DNA from: Actinokineospora terrae | GTDB lineage: Bacteria; Actinomycetota; Actinomycetes; Mycobacteriales; Pseudonocardiaceae | Direction of reading: 5' to 3' | NCBI RefSeq assembly: GCF_900111175.1 | Contig: NZ_FOGI01000008.1 | Coordinates: 1 to 64,000 of the forward strand | DNA: 64,000 nt | Part shown: piece after piece, positions 58,719 through 64,000 of the stretch | How positions within the stretch are numbered: position 1 is the first letter of the stretch | How the letters are laid out: every line of letters begins with the position of its first letter | Translations under genes and position numbers: made by a program | The notes under the pieces: generated by a model | Told to the model about the DNA's origin: nothing | Databases searched by the model: none | The model's input: the letters and a program-made list of their open reading frames with translations, nothing else

Positions 58719-60701
58719 GTGGTGCAGGCTGGCACGGGCCCCTCAGACGGCCCGAACACGACCACGCCCGAACTGCGGCCGTCCAACGACGCCACTACCG
58801 GCTCGCCGCACAACGGCGCCGCGTCCGGCAATCCGGCATCCAACACCGCAACGCCGACCTCCGCGACACCCGCCGACGCATCACGTGGTGCCGGCGCGCC
58901 TCGCGGTCCGGTGTCCGGCAACGGTGCCACCAGGTCCATCCCGCCTGCGCCGGGTGCGAAGGCGGCCGCCGTGGTGACCGCGGCGCACCGGGACAACCTG
59001 TTCCGGGGGCTGGTCGACCGGGCCGCGGCGGCGGAGGTGTCGCAGGAGCGGATGCGGCACCTGCTGGACGCGGTGCTGTCGGTGGCCAGCGACCTGTCGC
59101 TGCCAGACGTGCTGCGGCGGATCGTGACCGCGGGCTGCGAGTTGGCTGGGGCCAGGTACGGCGCGCTCGGGGTGTTGGGGCAGGACGGCCACCTGGTGGA
59201 GTTCACCCACACCGGGATGACCGGGCGGACCGAGGCGGAGATCGGGACGCTGCCGGTCGGCAAGGGGGTGCTCGGGCTGGTGATCAAGCACCCGGAGCCG
59301 CTGCGCGTGGCCGACCTGGCGCAGCACCCGGAGGCGGCCGGGTTCCCGGCCAACCACCCGCCGATGACCTCGTTCCTCGGGGTGCCGATCCGGGTGCGCG
59401 GCGAGGTGTTCGGCAACCTATACCTCACCGAGAAGGTCGACGGCCTGGCGTTCACCCAGGAGGACGAGGACGTGGTCGTCGCGCTGGCCGCCGCGGCCGG
59501 GATGGCGGTGGAGAACGCCCGCCACTTCGACCGCAGCCACCGCCGCGAGCGCTGGCTGCAGGCCACCACCGAGGTGACCGCGGTGCTGCGGACCAGCCTG
59601 TGCGAGTCGGCCGGGATGGACCTGCTGGCCGAGCGGGCCAGGGAGACCGCGGGCGCGGTGCTGGCCTTCGTCGCGGTGCCCGCCGGGCCGGAGCACCTGC
59701 GGATGAGCGCGGTGGACGGGGTGCTCGCCGACGAGCTGACCGGCGAGTGCGTGTCCACATTGGACAGCATCACCGGCGACGTCTACGTCACCGGGCGGTC
59801 CAGGGTGCTCACCGAGGTCGCCAAGGCGACGCTGACCCGCTCCCCCTCGACCTTCCAGCAGCTCCCGGACGGGATCAGCGAACTCGGCCCCGCGGTGTTC
59901 GTGCCGCTGAGCGCCGGGGCCAGGCCGTGCGGGGTGCTGATGATCGCGCGCGAGCACGGCGGCGCCCGGTTCGACGAGGACGACCTGCGGATGGTCACCG
60001 ACTACGCCACGCACGCCGCGCTGGCCATCGACTTCGCCGACGCCCAGCAGGACCGGCAGCGGCTGGCGCTCTACGAGGAGCGCGACCGCATCGCCCGCGA
60101 CCTGCACGACCTGGTGATCCAGCGGCTGTTCGCGATCGGCCTCGGGTTGCAGGGCCTCAAGCGGGCGCCGGGCACGCCGGACGCGCCGGAGCGGCTGACC
60201 GGGTTCGTCGCCGAGATCGACCAGACCATCCGGGAGATCCGGCGCAGCATCTTCTCGCTGCAGCAGCCCACCGGCGGTCCCTACAGCCTGCGCGGCGAGG
60301 TGCTGCGGGCGATCTCCGAGGCGACCGTGACGCTGGGCTTCGAGCCGACCGTGCGGCTGGAGGGGCCGCTGGACTCGGTGGTGCCCGCGGACGTCGCGCT
60401 GGACTTGATGGCAACGTTGCGCGAGGCGCTGTCCAATGTCGTCCGGCACGCGGGCGCGGGCAGCGTTGCGCTCACGGTGTCCGTCGACCGGCACGCCAGG
60501 CGGCTGCGGCTGCTGGTGCAGGACGACGGGAGCGGGTTGCCCGAGAACATCGCCCACCGCGGCGGGTTGTCCAACATGGTGCAACGCGCGCGCCGGTGGG
60601 ACGGGGATTGCGTGATCGACTCGCCCGGGGTGGGCGGGACCAGGGTCGACTGGGACGTGCCGCTGGCCAGGCACGCCGAGAGCCAGGAGGGGCGTGGATG
60701 A
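58719..60701 (+). CDS. GAF-GAF sensor histidine kinase (DevS-like)
   Basis: 660 residues from GTG 58719, which has a GAGAG upstream but loosely spaced. The first 85 residues are Thr/Pro/Asn-rich and disordered. Two GAF domains follow at about 120-260 and 290-440 (FLGVPIRVRGEVFGNLYLTEK; VPLSAGARPCGVLMIARE). The HisKA_3 phospho-acceptor is RIARDLHDLVIQRLFA. The ATPase ends with RLRLLVQDDGSGLPENI. Such kinases may sense redox or O2 via heme, but no heme-binding residue can be assigned here. It overlaps the regulator gene (ATGA). Confidence 0.88.
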   Translation: MVQAGTGPSDGPNTTTPELRPSNDATTGSPHNGAASGNPASNTATPTSATPADASRGAGAPRGPVSGNGATRSIPPAPGAKAAAVVTAAHRDNLFRGLVDRAAAAEVSQERMRHLLDAVLSVASDLSLPDVLRRIVTAGCELAGARYGALGVLGQDGHLVEFTHTGMTGRTEAEIGTLPVGKGVLGLVIKHPEPLRVADLAQHPEAAGFPANHPPMTSFLGVPIRVRGEVFGNLYLTEKVDGLAFTQEDEDVVVALAAAAGMAVENARHFDRSHRRERWLQATTEVTAVLRTSLCESAGMDLLAERARETAGAVLAFVAVPAGPEHLRMSAVDGVLADELTGECVSTLDSITGDVYVTGRSRVLTEVAKATLTRSPSTFQQLPDGISELGPAVFVPLSAGARPCGVLMIAREHGGARFDEDDLRMVTDYATHAALAIDFADAQQDRQRLALYEERDRIARDLHDLVIQRLFAIGLGLQGLKRAPGTPDAPERLTGFVAEIDQTIREIRRSIFSLQQPTGGPYSLRGEVLRAISEATVTLGFEPTVRLEGPLDSVVPADVALDLMATLREALSNVVRHAGAGSVALTVSVDRHARRLRLLVQDDGSGLPENIAHRGGLSNMVQRARRWDGDCVIDSPGVGGTRVDWDVPLARHAESQEGRG

Positions 60702-61357
60702 GCATTTCCGTGTTCGTGCTCGACGACCACGAGGTGGTCCGGCGGGGGCTGCGGCAACTGCTCGAGGTCGAGCCGGACATCGAGGTGGTCGGCGAGGCGG
60801 CGACCGCGGCGCAGGCGCTGGCCAGGATCCCGGCCGTGCGGCCGAGGGTGGCCATCCTCGACGTGCGGCTGCCCGACGGCGAGGGCGTGTCGGTCTGCCG
60901 CGAGGTCCGCTCGGTGGTGGACCCGCCGCCCGCGTGCCTGATGCTCACCTCGTTCTCCGACGACGAGGCCCTCTTCGGCGCGATCATGGCGGGCGCGGCG
61001 GGCTACATGCTCAAACAGGTCAGCGGCGACGACCTGGTCTCCGCCGTCCGCACCCTCGCCTACGGCGGCTCCCTGCTCGACGCAGGCGTCACCGCAACGG
61101 TGCTCGACCGCCTGCGCGCAGGCCGAGTCGAGGACCCCCGCTACGCAACGTTGAGCCCGCAGGAGCGCAAGATCCTCGACCTGATCGCCGAGGGCATGAC
61201 CAACCGCCAGATCGCCGGAGCCCTCTACCTGGCCGAGAAGACGGTGAAGAACTACGTCTCCACCCTCCTGCACAAACTCGGCTTCGACCGCCGCACCGAA
61301 GCCGCCGTCTACGCCACCCGCCTCCAACGAGGAATCACCTCGGACCGCCAGCCCTAG
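60698..61357 (+). CDS. NarL/DevR-family response regulator
   Basis: 219 residues. The receiver domain has the phospho-acceptor in AILDVRLPDGEG and the Lys in YMLKQVSG. The LuxR-type HTH has LSPQERKILDLIAEGMTN and ALYLAEKTVKNYVS. It pairs with the GAF kinase upstream through a four-base overlap, with AGGAGG eight bases before ATG 60698. By analogy with DevR it may control a dormancy or hypoxia regulon. Confidence 0.93.
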   Translation: MSISVFVLDDHEVVRRGLRQLLEVEPDIEVVGEAATAAQALARIPAVRPRVAILDVRLPDGEGVSVCREVRSVVDPPPACLMLTSFSDDEALFGAIMAGAAGYMLKQVSGDDLVSAVRTLAYGGSLLDAGVTATVLDRLRAGRVEDPRYATLSPQERKILDLIAEGMTNRQIAGALYLAEKTVKNYVSTLLHKLGFDRRTEAAVYATRLQRGITSDRQP

Positions 61358-61676
61358 CTCCCAAAACCCCCTCTTCGATCCGCTCCCGGCCTCGGCGTGT
61401 CGGCTGCGGGCTCGGTTCTGCCGTGACCTGGCGTTCCTTGCTTTTCGGGGTCGCCGTATTCACCCGGTTCAGGGACAGAAGTTATCCACATGTGGATCTT
61501 GTTCGAGGTGGCTTCAAGATCCACTGTCGGGGGGTGCCGGTAGGCTGGGACCTGGGACGCCCCCCGGAGAGGGTGGGGGCTGGGGCCGGACTGGCGTGCG
61601 CGCGCGAGGCGGCGATCTCGGGGCCGTGCCCTCGGACGCTGCGGGGCCACGCTGCATGCGGGCCCACGCACTAGGA
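61358..61676. other. non-coding stretch with a DnaA-box-like pair
   Basis: No gene is supported. TTATCCACA (61482-61490) adjoins TGTGGATCT (61491-61499), inverted with no gap. Downstream the sequence runs into the repeat array. Third-position bias is absent. Confidence 0.5.
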
Positions 61677-62010
61677 CCCCGTGGGGGACACGTTCTCGGA
61701 GTCTGTGCGGGCCGCGCTCCGAGACCTGCGGGACCACGCTCTCGGACCTCGTGGGGGGGGCACGCTCTCCGAGTCCGTGCGGACCGCGCTCCGAGACCTG
61801 GGGGACCAGGCACTCGAACCCTGGGGCGGCGCTCGCAGACCCTGTGGGGGCAGGCTCTCAGGCCTGCGGGGCACGCTCGCAGACCCCTGTGGGCCCTCGC
61901 TCTCACGCCCCGTGGGGGCCGCTTCCCAGACCCTGTGGGGCATACGTTCTCGGACCCGTGGGGGCGCGCTCGCGAACCCCTGCGAGGACCGCGCTCTCAC
62001 GCCCCGTGCG
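61677..62010. repeat. array of degenerate 20-24-bp repeats
   Basis: About 14 units of consensus (G)ACCCTGTGGGGGCACGCTCTCG, with unit lengths from about 20 to 31 and many base changes. A longer block (GAGTCYGTGCGG, then CGCGCTCCGAGACCTG) is itself duplicated at about 61708 and 61770. The array differs from those at 33 and 37 kb. Long open frames on both strands are by-products of the periodicity. Confidence 0.75.
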
Positions 62011-62333
62011 CCGCACCCTGTCCGCCGGGGCCGTCGACCAGCGTCAGGCTTGGTGTGCCGCACGAGCGCCCGAGCCACGGCCCAGTGGGCCAACTGGGTC
62101 CGGGCCACCGGGGCGTGAGTGGTCGGGTTTGGACCGGTGCCGGTTCGGGGCGGGTGGGGGCTGGGGTCCACTGTGGTCGATCGGGAGCCACCGGGTGCGC
62201 CCGTCCGGGGCGGCGTGTCTTGGGGGGTGGGGCGCGGAGCGGGGGTAACGTCGATGGGGTTGATCGCTATACCGCAGGCAGGAGACGGGGACGCGGCCGG
62301 GGGTGTCCACCGAACACCGGAAGGGGCCGCCCC
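62011..62333. other. 323-bp leader of the epimerase-like gene
   Basis: GC-rich with no supported gene. CACTGTGGTC near 62170 and a TCGATGGGG near 62250 lie before the GTG at 62334. An ATG in another frame near 62252 does not lead to a recognised product. Confidence 0.4.
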
Positions 62334-63539
62334 GTGCCGAACACGCTCGTGCCGCTGCCCGCGCCGACGCCGGGGGGACGCGTTCCCGAGGTGTGCCTGG
62401 TGGCCGGGGACGCGGCGGCCGCGGTGCGGTTGGCGCCGGTCGCGGCGGCGATGCGGGCGCGCAAGCTGGTGCGGCCGGTGGTGCTGGCGTGCGGCGACGG
62501 GGCGCGGGCGGCGACGGAGGTGCTGTCCGGGTTCGGGGTGGCGACCGACGTGCTGGTCGAGTTGGTCCGGGACGGGCAGTGCACGCCCCGGGTCGCGGCG
62601 CAGCTGCTGACCGGGCTCGACCACGCGTTCGCGGACCGCCCGCCCGCCGCGGTGGTGGTGCAGGGGGACTCGGCGACCGCGTTCAGCGCCGCGATGGCCG
62701 CGTTCTGGAGACAGGTACCGGTGGTGCACTTGGACGCCGGGGTGCGGTCGTTCGACCTAACAGCGCCGTTCCCGCAAGAGGGTCACCGCCGGTTGATCGC
62801 CCAAGTGGCGTCGTTGCACCTGACCGCGACGCCTGACGCTGCCGGCAACCTCGCGCAGGAGTGCCACGGCGGCCCCAAGGTCGTCACGGTCGGGAGCACC
62901 GCGGTGGACGCGGGGTTCGACGCGCTGGACCGGTACGTGCGGCACCTCGACGCGCGCGTGCAGGCGGTGGAGAACGCCGTGGTGGCCGGGGAGGTGCGGC
63001 TGGCGCTGGTGGTGCTCGACGCCGCGCGGTGGCCGGAGGAGTCGGCGGCGCCGGTGCTGCACGGGATCGCGGACCTGGTGCTGGCGTGCCCGGATCTGGA
63101 GGTCGTGCTGCCGATCGCGCGCGGTCACCTGCGCCACCTCGCCTACGACATGCTCGGCCGCCTGGTCCGGGTGACGATCACCGACCCGCTCCCCCAGCCG
63201 GAACTGGTCTGCCTGCTCTCGGTCGCCGCCGCCGTCGTCACCGACACCTCGACCCCGGCCGAGCAGTCCCCCAGCTTCGGCGTCCCGGTCCTGCTCCTCG
63301 GCGGCGAACCCGGCACCTGGACCGAGCCCGCCGCCCCCGGCCACCCGTGGACCGCGGGCGGCGACCGCGCCGTCATCGCCCGCATCACCGAGAAGCTCGT
63401 CCTCACCCACGTGGAGCGCCTCGCCGCCTCCCCCACCGACAACCCCTTCGGCGACGGCTTCGCCGCCATCCGCGCCGAACAGGCCATCCAGTGGCTCCTG
63501 GGCCTGCGCGACCGCCCCACCGACTTCACCCCGCGCTAG
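62334..63539 (+). CDS. UDP-GlcNAc 2-epimerase-like protein, degenerate active site
   Basis: 401 residues, GT-B fold. It keeps QGDSATAFSAAMA and HLDAGVRSFDLTAPFPQEGHRRLI from the WecB/MnaA family. The catalytic HRRExxG is replaced by DAARWPEES, and the C-terminal SGGxQEE...RxxTERPE region reads DTSTPAEQSPSFG and GGEPGTWTEP. Key residues for UDP-GlcNAc binding are thus missing. It may be a non-enzymatic paralogue or have another substrate. GTG 62334 has GAAGGGG nine bases upstream. It stands alone between repeats and an MFS gene. Confidence 0.8.
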   Translation: MPNTLVPLPAPTPGGRVPEVCLVAGDAAAAVRLAPVAAAMRARKLVRPVVLACGDGARAATEVLSGFGVATDVLVELVRDGQCTPRVAAQLLTGLDHAFADRPPAAVVVQGDSATAFSAAMAAFWRQVPVVHLDAGVRSFDLTAPFPQEGHRRLIAQVASLHLTATPDAAGNLAQECHGGPKVVTVGSTAVDAGFDALDRYVRHLDARVQAVENAVVAGEVRLALVVLDAARWPEESAAPVLHGIADLVLACPDLEVVLPIARGHLRHLAYDMLGRLVRVTITDPLPQPELVCLLSVAAAVVTDTSTPAEQSPSFGVPVLLLGGEPGTWTEPAAPGHPWTAGGDRAVIARITEKLVLTHVERLAASPTDNPFGDGFAAIRAEQAIQWLLGLRDRPTDFTPR

Positions 63540-63634
63540 CCCTTGCCCCCGACGCGCTTGCCGCTCTAGCTTCCTGTTCCCGCGAACGGCCGGGCGGGAC
63601 GCGACGCAGGGGTCCGTCGAGGAAGGGGCTGACG

Positions 63635-64000
63635 GTGGGGCGTGGATGGTTGGTGGCGTTCGGGTTCGCCACGGCCGCGGTGTTCGTGGGGTGGTACGGG
63701 CCGTTGCAGGTCCTGTTGGCCAGGCAGGCGGAGGGGGTTGACGGGGCGGGGAAAGAGGCGGTGCTGGCGTTGGTGGCCGCGGCAGGGGCGCTGGGGTCGA
63801 TGGTGGCCAATCCGGTGTGGGGGGCGTTGTCGGATCGGTCGGGCCGGAGGTTGCCGTGGGTGCTCGGTGGCGCGGTGGCTGGCGCGGGCGGGCTGGTGCT
63901 GCTGGGAACGGCGACGAGCACGGCGGGGATGGTCGCGGGGTGGGTGGGGGTGCAGGTGGCGTTGAACGCGCCGTTCGCGGCGTTGAGCGCGGTGATCCCG
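63635..64000 (+). CDS. MFS transporter, N-terminal part
   Basis: 122 residues up to the right edge, where the frame is cut. Four helices are visible (LVAFGFATAAVFVGWYG, VLALVAAAGALGSMV, LGGAVAGAGGLVLLG, MVAGWVGVQVALNAPF). The loop 2-3 motif GALSDRSGRRLPW is typical of the major facilitator family. GTG 63635 has GGAAGGGG six bases upstream. The substrate cannot be inferred. Confidence 0.85.
   Translation, partial: MGRGWLVAFGFATAAVFVGWYGPLQVLLARQAEGVDGAGKEAVLALVAAAGALGSMVANPVWGALSDRSGRRLPWVLGGAVAGAGGLVLLGTATSTAGMVAGWVGVQVALNAPFAALSAVIP

Noticed and set aside
61596..62333. Long plus-strand frame that reads into the epimerase-like gene from 61596
   Set aside because: The added part is repeat-derived. 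GTG 62334 has a ribosome site and fits the family N-terminus.

Overview
The window is high-GC actinobacterial DNA: GTG starts are frequent, many genes overlap by ATGA or GTGA, and it carries FO synthase, aerobic cobalamin genes, DUF6230/DUF6114 proteins and DevS/DevR-like signalling. Gene content and repeats suggest a Pseudonocardiaceae-type actinomycete (Actinokineospora/Saccharothrix/Lentzea-like). That placement is inference from style, not from a marker gene.

Layout. 1-3.9 kb: the end of a DUF349 protein, a zinc-ribbon SDR, a lipoprotein and small membrane proteins, with a DUF732-like gene lying between two copies of a 47-bp direct repeat. 3.9-8.2 kb: a signalling operon (response regulator-PP2C, CHASE3 histidine kinase, CheY-like regulator) beside ACC deaminase. 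8.3-11.6 kb: small zinc-ribbon and hypothetical proteins, a tandem paralogue pair, an AlkB-like dioxygenase and a winged-helix protein. 11.6-20.3 kb: a two-component system with a Gly-rich anchored protein, two large membrane glycosyltransferases and a GT2-GtrA fusion. Three genes here share a promoter architecture of three CACA repeats spaced 11 bp, 38-39 bp before the start codon. 20.4-28.6 kb: STAS, phosphoribosyltransferase, GlsB-like, MMPL, NudC, and an SDR plus two acyl-CoA dehydrogenases. 28.6-33 kb: a MarR-controlled WrbA/VOC/pirin set, then DeoR and ROK kinase. 33-37.9 kb: FbiC, DoxX and hemerythrin, flanked by intergenic repeat arrays.

37.9-54.3 kb is an aerobic cobalamin cluster (cobN, cobG, cobH, cobIJ, cobK, cobM, cobL, a ChlI/ChlD-type chelatase, cobO, cobB) with two cobalamin riboswitches and an SNF2 helicase coupled to cobK. 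A third riboswitch precedes the cobalt transporter pair cbtBA at 57 kb, so synthesis and cobalt uptake should respond together to the coenzyme. cobF, cobA and the late nucleotide-loop genes are not in the window.

54.3-64 kb: DUF6114/DUF6230, signal peptidase I, cbtBA, a histidine-phosphatase-like protein, a GAF histidine kinase with its NarL-type regulator, about 1 kb of repeat-rich DNA, a degenerate UDP-GlcNAc 2-epimerase homologue and the start of an MFS transporter.

The most unusual signals are the three-promoter CACA regulon with its glycosyltransferases, the 47-bp repeat bracketing a membrane-protein gene, and the composite intergenic repeats carrying DnaA-box-like sequences. No tRNA, rRNA, CRISPR array, transposase or integrase was seen.
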